Shown: positions 1 to 7,512 of the stretch, in pieces
How the letters are laid out: each line of letters starts with the position of its first letter
Numbering within the stretch: position 1 is the first letter of the stretch
From: Spirochaetota bacterium
Lineage (GTDB): Bacteria; Spirochaetota; UBA4802; JAFGJZ01
Direction of reading: 5' to 3'
NCBI GenBank assembly: GCA_016934935.1
Contig: JAFGRW010000055.1
Coordinates: forward strand, 1-32,639
DNA length: 32,639 nt
Position numbers and translations under genes: made by a program
The notes under the pieces: generated by a model
Databases searched by the model: none
What the model was told of the DNA's origin: nothing
What the model saw: the letters and a program-made list of their open reading frames with translations, nothing else

Positions 1-319
1 GCTTGACCGTTTTGTCCCAACTACCCGAGGCCAGCGTCTTGTCATCAAAGGAAATTGAAACCGAGGTAACATAAGATGAATGGCCTTCGAGGGAGCGGAT
101 GAGGTTACCGCTCGATACATCCCAGAACTTAACCGTTTGGTCCTCACTACCCGAAGCCAGCATCTTTCCATCAAAGGAAAATGAAACCGACTCAACAGAA
201 GATGAATGGCCGTTCTGCAAAACGAATTCCGCTTTCGGTACCTGGCCAAAGGCAGACATTGCAATAAGAATAATCGGCAAAACAAATAAAACAACTGTTT
301 TTCTAACATATTCCAGCAT
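1..319 (-). CDS. Exported WD40-repeat protein, N-terminal part (cut by window edge)
   Basis: The reading frame opens at ATG 319-317 with an AGAGG ribosome site just upstream and stays open for 106 codons to the window edge. The first ~28 residues form a signal peptide: a short charged start with an Arg-Lys pair, then VVLFVLPIILIAMSAFGQ. Two WD40 blades follow with the usual signature, for example GHSSSVESVSFSFDG, LASGSEDQTVKFWDVSSG and LEGHSSYVTSVS. WD40 proteins are beta-propeller scaffolds, so this one probably works in the periplasm or at the surface; its partner is unknown. It is separated from the par region by a terminator and ~350 nt of non-coding DNA. The repeat family is clear; the total length and any further domains lie outside the window. 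Confidence 0.8.
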   Translation of the reverse strand, partial: MLEYVRKTVVLFVLPIILIAMSAFGQVPKAEFVLQNGHSSSVESVSFSFDGKMLASGSEDQTVKFWDVSSGNLIRSLEGHSSYVTSVSISFDDKTLASGSWDKTVK

Positions 320-667
320 ACAACCTCTTAATTCATTCCTATTTTAAAGTTATTCATCCTTGCATTAATCTTTCCATGCGACGCATTTCTGGGGTGCCCT
401 AATTGTCAAACAACAGGTTAGCGCCAATGGCGACGTAACCCCCAAACAGTTAAGCGGCCTGATCCGATAAAATACAACTGCAAGGGTTCTTTATAGGTAA
501 ATAATATATGTTATAGGTGGTAGGCAAGAAGGTTGAGGACAGCACGACTTGGTCCCCAACTATACACTCTTATAAAAATTTGCCACAAAACCCCGACCTG
601 AAGGAATTGGTTTTAAGGCCAACTTACATAAAAATACCAGCATGCTGGTATTTATTCTTTGGTTTAA
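320..667. other. Non-coding interval between WD40 gene and phosphoribosyltransferase gene
   Basis: No convincing gene on either strand. It contains the leader of the minus-strand WD40 gene, a short palindrome ATGCGACGCAT near 376, and an imperfect palindrome near 418-440 built on CGCCA-A-TGGCG with outer GTTA/TAAC. Those two look like protein-binding sites or relics, not terminators, because no T-run follows. The end nearest the phosphoribosyltransferase gene holds a hairpin terminator, listed separately. Confidence 0.5.
628..653 (-). terminator. Rho-independent terminator of the phosphoribosyltransferase gene
   Basis: A perfect inverted repeat spans 632-653: arm AAATACCAG, loop CATG, arm CTGGTATTT. 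Read on the minus strand it lies 15 nt after the stop codon of the gene at 668-1723 and runs into a TTTTT tract. On the plus strand the T-run is interrupted, so it should act mainly on minus-strand transcripts. Confidence 0.7.
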
Positions 668-1723
668 TCACAAACTTAATCCTTCCTCACAAGTTATACT
701 TGGATTTTTTTCTTTTAACATTTCAATTTTTTTCATCATGGAATTTTTTAATTCATCATAATTCAAGTTTCCACAGCTCAATTCTTCTGCCACCCCAGAT
801 ACTACCGCTGCATTCATATAATAGCCATGTTCCCTGGCTATCCGCTGAAGATCCGCAACACTCTCCCCTACCCTATTTTTTTCCGAATCGCTTCTATACG
901 TAATTTGCTCTTCTCTAACTGCCATTTCCGAATGTCGATCATCTCCTCTTTTGTAAAAGGAGGCTTGGCCTTCTTTCCCTGGTTGTATTCCTCGATCCAT
1001 CGAAGCTTCGCTTCTAATTCTTGACGCTTCTCTTCTGATATATTCATAGACGATCCCCTTATATTTTTCTTTTTTCGGACCGGTGATTTCTCTTTCTACT
1101 GTATTTAGTGCATGTTTTAGCTTACCTGTAAAAAGAATCTCAACGTCTTTCTGTATTTCTTTCAAATTCTCACGTCCAGTTGCGAGTTTCTCACTTAATC
1201 TTTTTATATCTCTTTCAGAGACCAGTCTTTTATCTGATTGGGCTACTGAAATAACTAAATCTGTGATTATTCCTTCTTTTAACAGTGATTTTGATAGACT
1301 TTCAATACTAGTGCCACTGGTAACGACATCATCCACAATTATGACATTTTTTTCTGATACATTTATTCCCTCAAAGGATTCCTTTACAATATTGTATTCC
1401 CGAGGTTCTTTTATTTTTGCAATTGCGCCCATATATGCGCTTTTAGTCACATGCATCGGAAGTGCGAAATCTACTAAAATTTCACCTCCATATTCTTTCT
1501 GTAAATGAGCAGCTAAGTGCTCAGGAATAACGTTCACTCCACTTGTTGATGGCATTACTAAGAATAAATTGTCCTTCTCTTTTAATGCCCCGCTATATGC
1601 AGATACGTTCAAATGCTTTTTTATAAAACCATTAACTAATTTTTCTGGATAGCCACATTCAAATAATTTTTCTTTGTCAGTTTTTATATCTTTTGTATGA
1701 AAATGTGAAGTAATGTATTCCAT
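668..1723 (-). CDS. Orphan phosphoribosyltransferase-domain protein
   Basis: A 351-residue protein. Residues 127-140 (VIIVDDVVTSGTSI) match the PRPP-binding loop of type I phosphoribosyltransferases, with the paired acids D131/D132 and the TSGTS phosphate loop. VMPSTSG near residue 56 would fit the pyrophosphate loop. This family normally transfers ribose-5-phosphate from PRPP to a base or amide. Here there is no purine, pyrimidine or competence neighbour, and the C-terminal ~150 residues (charged, with Arg/Glu-rich helices) match nothing I recognise. The start at 1723 has a GAGGG ribosome site. The gene lies downstream of the par operon but behind that operon's terminator, so it is probably expressed separately. 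The domain is clear; the substrate and role on a conjugative element are unknown. Confidence 0.75.
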   Translation of the reverse strand: MEYITSHFHTKDIKTDKEKLFECGYPEKLVNGFIKKHLNVSAYSGALKEKDNLFLVMPSTSGVNVIPEHLAAHLQKEYGGEILVDFALPMHVTKSAYMGAIAKIKEPREYNIVKESFEGINVSEKNVIIVDDVVTSGTSIESLSKSLLKEGIITDLVISVAQSDKRLVSERDIKRLSEKLATGRENLKEIQKDVEILFTGKLKHALNTVEREITGPKKEKYKGIVYEYIRREASRIRSEASMDRGIQPGKEGQASFYKRGDDRHSEMAVREEQITYRSDSEKNRVGESVADLQRIAREHGYYMNAAVVSGVAEELSCGNLNYDELKNSMMKKIEMLKEKNPSITCEEGLSL

Positions 1724-1782
1724 TTTTCCCTCTTATGTTATCAATATACTATGAACAACATAATGAGGAATAATTAAAAATT

Positions 1783-1809
1783 AAAAAAGACAGTATTTTC
1801 TGCCTTTTT
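1783..1809 (-). terminator. Rho-independent terminator of the par operon
   Basis: On the minus strand the arms AAAAAGGCAG and CTGTCTTTTT pair fully with one G-U wobble around a 6-nt AT loop, and the second arm ends in a T-run. On the plus strand the same position is an A-C mismatch, so the structure is oriented for minus-strand transcripts. It lies about 50 nt after the stop of the ParB-like gene. Confidence 0.7.
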
Positions 1810-1859
1810 ACTTGTTCAATTTTTGATTTCTTTAGTATTGTATCTTGACCATCAAAATT

Positions 1860-2405
1860 TCACGGTTTACAATCTAAATATTTTTCATTAAGATATAACT
1901 CTAATGCATCTTCTAAAACTTTTGTTTTTTCAATGCGATGAACATTATAAATCTGATTAAGCCAGTTATCATGTTCAAGCTTGAAAACATAGGACCGTTT
2001 TACCCTTTCACCTTTATACGCAGGATGCCTTTTAAGAATTTTTGGATCACTAGATTCTCTTACCTGTTGAATTATAGTTTTCACAAATTCCTGCATTTTG
2101 GGATTCAAAAGATCTTCTGATACAATTTTAAAACGGTCTTTCTTTTGTTTTACCTCTTCATTTTTTATTTCGTTTTCAGTCGTTACATTTCCGCTATTAG
2201 CTGCAGTGTTATTGCTTTCTGGTATCGTTTCTACACCTTTTTGCCCTTCATATTCCGTTTTTTGAACTTCAATGATTGGTTTTTCAGGTTCGTTAGTTTC
2301 AGTAGTTACATTAACTTTTGCATTACTTTTCTCGGCATTACCTATTACCGCAAGCTTTTTCTGCGCGATCATTGCAAGTCTGCTCTGTCCTGGTTCCTGA
2401 TTCAT
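1860..2405 (-). CDS. Putative ParB-type centromere-binding partner of ParA
   Basis: A 181-residue protein starting 6 nt after the parA stop codon, so almost certainly co-transcribed with it. Residues ~20-90 are low-complexity and rich in Glu, Lys, Asn and Thr, suggesting a disordered linker. The C-terminal ~90 residues are basic and structured, with KRSYVFKLEHDNWLNQIYNV followed by a long helix ending LELYLNEK, which resembles the strand-helix-helix layout of small RHH-like DNA-binding proteins. There is no canonical ParB nuclease-fold motif. The N-terminus (SRLAMIAQKKLA) could be the ParA-stimulating peptide, as in many partition adaptor proteins. The role is inferred from gene order and from the 26-bp repeat array upstream of parA, not from sequence homology. 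Confidence 0.6.
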   Translation of the reverse strand: MNQEPGQSRLAMIAQKKLAVIGNAEKSNAKVNVTTETNEPEKPIIEVQKTEYEGQKGVETIPESNNTAANSGNVTTENEIKNEEVKQKKDRFKIVSEDLLNPKMQEFVKTIIQQVRESSDPKILKRHPAYKGERVKRSYVFKLEHDNWLNQIYNVHRIEKTKVLEDALELYLNEKYLDCKP

Positions 2406-2411
2406 TTATCA

Positions 2412-3317
2412 TTACCTCGCCGATTTAATATTAGTGAGAACAGCTACATTTTTTTCAACATCCACAACATCTTCAGCCTCTTGATTTTGTTTACTTTTAA
2501 ATCTGAACTTATTCAAATGCTTTGCATTTTCTATTTTCTTCATTTTTCGTATAGAACTGATTACATTTAAAATATCATCTTTTTCAATGCCTAGAAGCTC
2601 TACAACTAAATCAACTATTGCTAACCCTGCTTTTGACTTACTTCTAGAAAGCAGCAGATTTTTGTTTTCTTCGAGTATTGCATCCAGCATATCATCATAA
2701 GGGATGCAAGTTTTCAAAGTATTTTCTGGATACATAGTTTCTACTGCCAAGGCAGTAGCTTTATATTGCATGATAGCTTTCATTTCGTTACGAAGGATTA
2801 TGATGCGATCCTTAGTTACCCCTGTTTTTTCTAAACGATCTACCATTTCCTTAAGACCCTGAAGTGAAAAAACCTTCATTGTTAGGGGGATTATAAAGCA
2901 GTCAGAAGCAGTTATTGCAGCGAGAACTTTTTCATCAACAGAAGGGCCATTATCAATTATAATGTAATCATACCCAACCTCATTGAGAATTTCGGATGAC
3001 AGTAACTCTTTTATTGCTGTTTTTCTTGGTTTTGCAGTAGCTAACTCACTAGACCCACAGATACAATCCAAGTTATCCAAAAATGTTGTCATTACCGCCT
3101 CAGGTAACAAGTGAGGCTTTTCGAATAATGTAGCCAGTGTAACATTTGGCAGTTTGCGAATACCCAAAGACAACGACATATTGTGTTGCTCGTCGTTGTC
3201 AATAACAAGCACCTTTTTCCCGACAAGCGCCAAACATTGAGCAAGGTTTGAGGAAATCGTGGTCTTCCCTACTCCACCCTTTTTGTTTAGAAAACTTATT
3301 ATCAACCTGCTCGACAT
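2412..3317 (-). CDS. parA: ParA-family partition ATPase
   Basis: A 301-residue protein starting at ATG 3317 with an AGGAGA ribosome site. The deviant Walker A motif KKGGVGKTT (residues 12-20, signature Lys13 and catalytic Lys18) and the IIIDNGPS Walker B region near residue 120 identify the ParA/MinD/Soj family. ParA forms ATP-dependent patches on the nucleoid and moves plasmid copies apart through a ParB-type adaptor. There is no N-terminal helix-turn-helix, so it resembles the small (type Ib) ParA proteins, which usually leave autoregulation to the partner protein. The final ~60 residues are a basic extension rich in Lys that is longer than usual and may bind DNA. It is followed by the putative ParB partner. 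Confidence 0.92.
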   Translation of the reverse strand: MSSRLIISFLNKKGGVGKTTISSNLAQCLALVGKKVLVIDNDEQHNMSLSLGIRKLPNVTLATLFEKPHLLPEAVMTTFLDNLDCICGSSELATAKPRKTAIKELLSSEILNEVGYDYIIIDNGPSVDEKVLAAITASDCFIIPLTMKVFSLQGLKEMVDRLEKTGVTKDRIIILRNEMKAIMQYKATALAVETMYPENTLKTCIPYDDMLDAILEENKNLLLSRSKSKAGLAIVDLVVELLGIEKDDILNVISSIRKMKKIENAKHLNKFRFKSKQNQEAEDVVDVEKNVAVLTNIKSAR

Positions 3318-3347
3318 ACACTCTCCTTTTCAAAATTTTTTTTTACC

Positions 3348-3720
3348 ATCTTGTAACCATTCTGGTATAGATTTTCATGTACCACTTTAAAACTTGTTAT
3401 TCTTGTAACCACTTCTATAAAGCATCTATTTAACCCTACATATATTCTATTTATTCTTTGTTCCTTTATATATACATTCTTGTATGTTCTTTTACAATGA
3501 TTTTCTTGTATATTCCTAAACATTCTATTTCATGTATCTTTTTCTATAATGTTATTCATGTATCTTTTTCAATATTGTATTTATTCCATATTTCCACATA
3601 TTGTATATGTTCCATATTCTTACATATATTGTTTCTTCTATCTTCTTATATATAACTATACAAGTAGCCTTATTTATATTTTATTTCTTCCATCATCTTA
3701 TATATTGTAGCTTTATTATG
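3348..3720. repeat. 26-bp tandem repeat array, probable centromere (parS/parC)
   Basis: Directly upstream of parA is a long AT-rich array with a regular 26-bp period. Units start near 3348, 3374, 3400, 3425, 3451, 3477, 3503, 3529, 3555, 3581, 3607, 3633, 3659 and 3685, weakening after 3711. Plus-strand cores include TTCATGTACC (3374), TTCTTGTAACC (3400), TTCTTGTATGTTC (3477), TTCTTGTATATTCC (3503), TTCATGTATCTTTTTC (3529 and 3555), TTCTTCTATCTTCTTA (3633) and TTCTTCCATCATCTTA (3685). The units are degenerate but hold phase. Arrays of this kind upstream of small parA genes are the usual centromere and operator for the adaptor protein. The array also explains the odd low-complexity reading frames here, which I do not consider genes. 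Confidence 0.72.
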
Positions 3721-4400
3721 TCTTGCATATTTTATATACCCTTTAATATTCCTTATTGCATTTCTTCTTTATTCTTTTATCTTCCTACATGATATACATG
3801 CACTATCTACAAAAAAACAGTTTCGTGTTACATTTTTGGACTTTTATATCAGGGTAGGGGGGTAACTGAAGCGAAATCTGTTTTGAGGCCCTGGCACTCG
3901 AATACCTTCTGACACTTCGAGATTTAAGCTTTAAGCCACCTAAAAACTTCTTCGAATGAAGATAGGTCTCTAAGCGATTAAGATGCTCTATGGGGCTTTA
4001 TTAAATCTTTAAACTGTCCTTCAATTGCCAATTTTAAGGGGTAAGGATTCTTCCACTTTTCAGTTTTTATATCTTTTTGGGAAAAAATAATGATTTCACC
4101 TTAAAACGCCTTTAAAAGCTGTTTAAGCGCACTATCGAAACAGGCTACTCTTTACTACGTTAAAGCTTTTTTCACCCTATTGTGGCCATTCTATTGCTTT
4201 CACTAAGGTTTTTTTACCCTGTCCTTACTTTTTGTTCCCATTGTTTGAATTTTAGAGGTAAGGATTCTTCCACACTTATCCAAAAAATCTTCTTCATAAC
4301 TAAAGACGGTACAAGGCAATTTAAACCGTATTTTGATATCAGGGCTGGTTTTCTACCTCTATGCCATCATTCCGCCTTTTAAGGCCTGGTTATGACGTTT

Positions 4401-4421
4401 AAGCTGCACATTGTGCAGCTT
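4401..4421. repeat. 21-bp perfect palindrome next to the iteron array
   Basis: Two 10-bp arms, AAGCTGCACA and TGTGCAGCTT, flank a single central T. The spacing is too tight for an RNA hairpin terminator, so a site for a symmetric dimeric DNA-binding protein is more likely. It sits 35 bp before the first clustered iteron, within the origin. Confidence 0.6.
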
Positions 4422-4455
4422 TGTGGAGAATTATTTTTTTATTTTTCCACCCAGG

Positions 4456-4597
4456 GTAAGAATTCTTCTACCGTAGTAAGGATCTTTCCACTTAGAGGTA
4501 AGGATTCTTCCACCGTAGTAAGGATTCTTCCACATTCGGTAAGGATCTTTCCACCAATAGGTAAGGATTCCTCCACAGTTCGTAAGGATTCTTCCAC
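4456..4597 (+). repeat. Seven direct iterons, 20-22 bp period
   Basis: Copies of GTAAGGATTCTTCCAC or close variants start at 4456, 4476, 4498, 4518, 4539, 4561 and 4582, giving intervals of 20, 22, 20, 21, 22 and 21 bp, two helical turns. Variants differ at one or two positions (GGATCTTTCC at 4476 and 4539; GGATTCCTCC at 4561; GAATTCTTCTAC at 4456). Such helically phased repeats are the standard binding sites of Rep_3-type initiators, which load there as monomers and set copy number by handcuffing. Confidence 0.9.
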
Positions 4598-5344
4598 ATT
4601 AGAGTCAATATATTATATGTACCTGTAATTAACTTTTTAATCTTGTTAACTGTTATAACAACAACAAGGCTATTTCGATCACATTATCCCTGTTTTTAAA
4701 ATCAATTTTGTTGTTGTTTTTTATTTTAAAAAAAAATATGCTTCTAATTTCTTTAAACAGTAACTCTTTCATCACAAAGCTCTATACTCTATCTCTTTCT
4801 TCATAATTTTGGAAATATTTTTACTATTATTTACCGCATGTTTTGATAGGTATAATCGATTGTTTTTTATTAAAATATGCTCTTTTATTAATTAAATTTT
4901 GGAAGACTTTTGCAACGTTTGTGGAAGAAATCGTTCATTAGATTCCACATGCATTTTGGGTATGAGGATAGTTAATATTTTTGAATGATTTTTATTATTA
5001 CTAAATACGTCGAGTTATTTTTTTCAGGCTCAGATTCAAAAAAAAATGCCAATGTAGTAAATAATAAACCGCTTAAAAGTTATATAGTTTTTTTTGAGTG
5101 AAACGGTAAAAAATAATCCTGTTCGATCCGCGATTTAAATGCTGTCCATAATTCAGAAATTAATCAACCATCAATTCGGTGGAAGTTAAAATCACTATTG
5201 TGGAAATATTCTTACCTTAAACTACCACTTTAACATACGTTTTTAAAAAATTTTTGAACTTGTTTTATACATATTTAATCCATTGATTTTTAAACGTATT
5301 GTAATGGTATTATTGATCTAATTGTGGAAGACTTCTGTAGTTAT

Positions 5345-5419
5345 TGTGGAAGAATAATTTGAAATGTTTCCACATTGTTTGTATATTGTAATGAAACCTA
5401 TAATTTTTGTAAGGATTTT
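5345..5419 (+). promoter_or_regulatory. Promoter and autoregulatory operator of rep
   Basis: An inverted repeat of the iteron half-site, TGTGGAA (5345-5351) and TTCCACA (5368-5374), lies immediately upstream of a plausible promoter: -35 TTGTTT at 5375-5380, 18-nt spacer, -10 TATAAT at 5399-5404. A further half iteron, GTAAGGATTTT at 5409-5419, overlaps the ribosome site. Rep_3 initiators typically bind inverted half-iterons as dimers to repress their own gene. The half-site match is visible; the promoter call is weaker. Confidence 0.6.
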
Positions 5420-5421
5420 AT

Positions 5422-6747
5422 ATGAATTTACCCATTTCTATTCATGCTCTAAACCCCGATCTTCCACTTAAAAAACATACCGCTACTATTCATATTGAGG
5501 CACCCTTTAGTGCTGTAGATCATAAATGCCTGAATATTCTCTACAAAGCAGCATATGAAGCAGCTGAATGGTCTTCTGAGTTTTATTATGTGAAATATTC
5601 AGATGTTGCGAAATTTTTGGGTTGGAAAAGGTTTGTAATGAAAGATATTGCAGAAACACTCGAAAAACTAAGAATTTCTAAAATTAAATGGAATATTTTA
5701 TCACAAGATAACAAAAATGATGAGAAGTGGGACGGCATAGGTGTAACTGGTTTTATCTCAAGCTATTTTGTAGTAGAAGAGCATAACGTTATACGTTTTT
5801 CTATAAGTCCTGAAATTAAACGTCTCATTCAAAACCCCAATATTTTTAGTTATATAGATTTGGGATTTCAGAAAAAACTAAAGAGCAAATACGATCTGAT
5901 TTTATATGAAGTTCTGATGGATGAACTTACCAGGTCTTATCTTAAATCCAATATTAGCAGGTGGTACTCAATAAACGATTTACGTCGTCTATATGGTCTT
6001 CCAGAAACAAGTTATTTAGAACCTCGTGATTTTAATAAATTTTGTATAAGGGAACCCTTAAAATCAATTAATGAGAACACAAATATATCTGTTGAAATTT
6101 GTAATACTGAAAGAGTGAAACGAACAATCGTTGCCCTTCAATTTAAAGTGTCTTTTAAAGATGGGGATTTAAGTATCGCTGAAGTTCAAACTTCACTTGC
6201 TTTCGATACTGACGATAATATGATGGATAAACAGTATATTGCTAAAGATGAGCTCACTCAAATATGTAATAGCGAAAAAATTGCAGATCAGATTATTGAC
6301 TATGTACGTGAAAAATTCCCCGGTATAGATCATGATGAAATGATAAAAGAAAACATTGAATATGCTAAAAAGAATAAGGAACTGAAAAAAATAAAATCTT
6401 TTGTTGGCTATACACGTTCTGCAATCGAAAATGATTATGCTCAATATTTTAAAAGAGTGAAAGATATTCACGATTCAAATACGAACTCTTGTCCTCAGGA
6501 TGAAAACGACAAATACGCTAAAGTTTTTGAATATGAAATTCGTTTAAATAGGGCAGAAAAATATTTTTCTTTTTTACCATCTCTTATTCAGGAACAATAT
6601 CGCAATAAAGTTCTTCCTTTTGTTTCTTCAGAAATAAGAGAAACTACATCTGCAAGAAATTTCCTCAGTGAACACGAATCGACTTTTCAGGACGAACCTG
6701 ATGAAGCAACCTTCTTGAAACGCATATCAGATATTTTTAACCAGTAG
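5422..6747 (+). CDS. Rep_3-family replication initiator protein
   Basis: A 441-residue protein directly downstream of the iteron array. Residues ~30-240 fit the Rep_3/RepE/Pi fold of two winged helices: LKSKYDLILYEVLMDEL is the first-domain recognition region, and WYSINDLRRLYGLP followed by FNKFCIREPLKSINEN is the characteristic start of the second domain. These initiators bind iterons, melt the adjacent AT-rich DNA and recruit host helicase. The C-terminal ~190 residues are a charged, mostly helical extension absent from the short members of the family, whose usual length is 230-320 residues; its role is unknown. The start ATG follows an AAGGA site that overlaps a half iteron. Confidence 0.88.
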   Translation: MNLPISIHALNPDLPLKKHTATIHIEAPFSAVDHKCLNILYKAAYEAAEWSSEFYYVKYSDVAKFLGWKRFVMKDIAETLEKLRISKIKWNILSQDNKNDEKWDGIGVTGFISSYFVVEEHNVIRFSISPEIKRLIQNPNIFSYIDLGFQKKLKSKYDLILYEVLMDELTRSYLKSNISRWYSINDLRRLYGLPETSYLEPRDFNKFCIREPLKSINENTNISVEICNTERVKRTIVALQFKVSFKDGDLSIAEVQTSLAFDTDDNMMDKQYIAKDELTQICNSEKIADQIIDYVREKFPGIDHDEMIKENIEYAKKNKELKKIKSFVGYTRSAIENDYAQYFKRVKDIHDSNTNSCPQDENDKYAKVFEYEIRLNRAEKYFSFLPSLIQEQYRNKVLPFVSSEIRETTSARNFLSEHESTFQDEPDEATFLKRISDIFNQ

Positions 6748-6773
6748 GGGACTCTCAATAGCCAATTACAAGA

Positions 6774-6902
6774 GATCGCTCACTTCGTTTCACTCCATAA
6801 TAATAGCCTCACTTCCGTTTCGGCTATTCCTTTGTGGTTTACTTCGTTTCACCACGTCTCTGTTTTCTCCCAGAGAGCGATCACTGCCGTTCTCACTCTC
6901 TG
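6774..6902. other. Multi-hairpin region with shared loop sequence, candidate oriT
   Basis: Consecutive inverted repeats with different stems enclose the same loop core. AATAGCC/GGCTATT (6802-6808, 6822-6828) encloses TCACTTCCGTTTC. GTGGT/ACCAC (6834-6838, 6851-6855) encloses TTACTTCGTTTC. CAGAGAG/CTCTCTG (6871-6877, 6896-6902) encloses TCACTGCCGTTCTCA. A fourth copy, CACTTCGTTTCAC, stands at 6781-6793 and is part of a long-range pair GATCGCTC (6774-6781)/GAGCGATC (6875-6882). The region lies between rep and the mobilisation operon, where an origin of transfer is expected, and origins of transfer are usually hairpin-rich. No nic sequence of a known MobF plasmid was recognised, so the oriT label is inference. 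Confidence 0.5.
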
Positions 6903-6943
6903 ACACACCCCTCGCACTAAAATGTGCAAGGAACTACCATGAC

Positions 6944-6977
6944 TTGATATAGTTCAATAAATATGGTATATTATTGA
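6944..6977 (+). promoter_or_regulatory. Promoter and operator of the mobilisation operon
   Basis: TTGATA at 6944-6949, a 17-nt spacer and TATATT at 6967-6972 form a near-consensus sigma-70 promoter 40 nt before the first mob gene. An inverted repeat, TTCAATAA (6953-6960) and TTATTGA (6971-6977), covers the spacer and -10 box and is a plausible operator for the RHH protein encoded next. Confidence 0.65.
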
Positions 6978-7012
6978 GACATATATCGTTATTTTATTGA
7001 AATGGGTATTTT

Positions 7013-7504
7013 ATGGCAAAAGAAGCGAAAACAGAGTACTATCATTTTCGTATGACGCATTCGATGAAAGATAAACTATTCGTCAGAGCCGCAGAGCTTG
7101 GCAAGGAGCCATCCGTGTATCTAACAGAACTCATGGAGAAAGATATTGCAGGTTATGATTTAGATGAGTCTGAAAAACCACGGATGAAAGCATTTTCAAA
7201 ACAGGTAGGATTGGAAATATTCAATAAAATAACGTCACTATTTGATAGTGCATATCTTAAAACGAAGAATAGAGAAGAGAAACTTTTTGCATTATTGATT
7301 TTAAATTATCGTCAAACTCTCTATCAGTTCCAGAACATTATTAATCGTGATGAACTATCAAATAAATTATCTTCAGAGCAAGTGAAAGCTTGTGAAGAGA
7401 AAACTCGTAAAAATCTAAATGAAATTTTTGATAAATATCTTGAATTTGTTCTTATGAACGATTCTGAAAATATCATCGAGCATCTTAAAAAACCTGTGAA
7501 ATAA
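7013..7504 (+). CDS. Relaxosome accessory protein, ribbon-helix-helix type
   Basis: A 163-residue protein encoded 8 nt before the relaxase gene. Residues 8-45 have the RHH layout: a short strand (YYHFRMTHSM), then helices with LFVRAAELGK and VYLTELMEKDI. The rest is helical and charged. Proteins of this kind (TrwA of R388, TraY of F, MobC types) bind oriT, help the relaxase open it, and repress the mob promoter; the inverted repeat over the upstream -10 box fits this. It is named from fold and position, with no strong similarity to one named family. Confidence 0.65.
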   Translation: MAKEAKTEYYHFRMTHSMKDKLFVRAAELGKEPSVYLTELMEKDIAGYDLDESEKPRMKAFSKQVGLEIFNKITSLFDSAYLKTKNREEKLFALLILNYRQTLYQFQNIINRDELSNKLSSEQVKACEEKTRKNLNEIFDKYLEFVLMNDSENIIEHLKKPVK

Positions 7505-7512
7505 TTGTAATT

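Larger units (their letters stand above)
4041..5421. other. Iteron-type replication origin region (oriV)
   Basis: About 1.4 kb without a gene. It holds isolated copies of the iteron GTAAGGATTCTTCCAC at 4041-4056 and 4258-4273, a dense direct array at 4456-4597, a strongly AT-rich stretch at 4600-5300 suitable for melting, an inverted copy at 5200-5215 (GTGGAAATATTCTTAC), and partial inverted copies at 4921, 5324 and 5346. It lies directly upstream of the Rep_3-family initiator gene, the classical arrangement for theta-replicating iteron plasmids. No DnaA box matched convincingly by eye. The stretch 3790-4040 before it holds nothing I can name. Confidence 0.8.

Noticed and set aside
1083..1508. 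Plus-strand open frame inside the phosphoribosyltransferase gene
   Set aside because: Antisense shadow of a gene with a recognisable PRPP motif; Ser/Phe-rich composition typical of a reverse frame.
2145..2570. Plus-strand Phe-rich open frame across the parA/ParB-like junction
   Set aside because: Antisense to two convincing genes; looks hydrophobic only because it reads Lys/Glu codons backwards.
3302..3523. Minus-strand open frame overlapping the parA start
   Set aside because: It runs through the 26-bp repeat array, overlaps parA and has no ribosome site or family signature.
4456..4597. Possible CRISPR array
   Set aside because: Spacers would be only 4-6 nt and the repeats 16 nt; it is an iteron array next to a Rep_3 initiator.
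4392..4628. Open frame with a repeating peptide (GKDSSTVVRI-like)
   Set aside because: It is the iteron array read as protein; the 21-bp iteron period gives a 7-residue repeat. No ribosome site, and the DNA function is clear.
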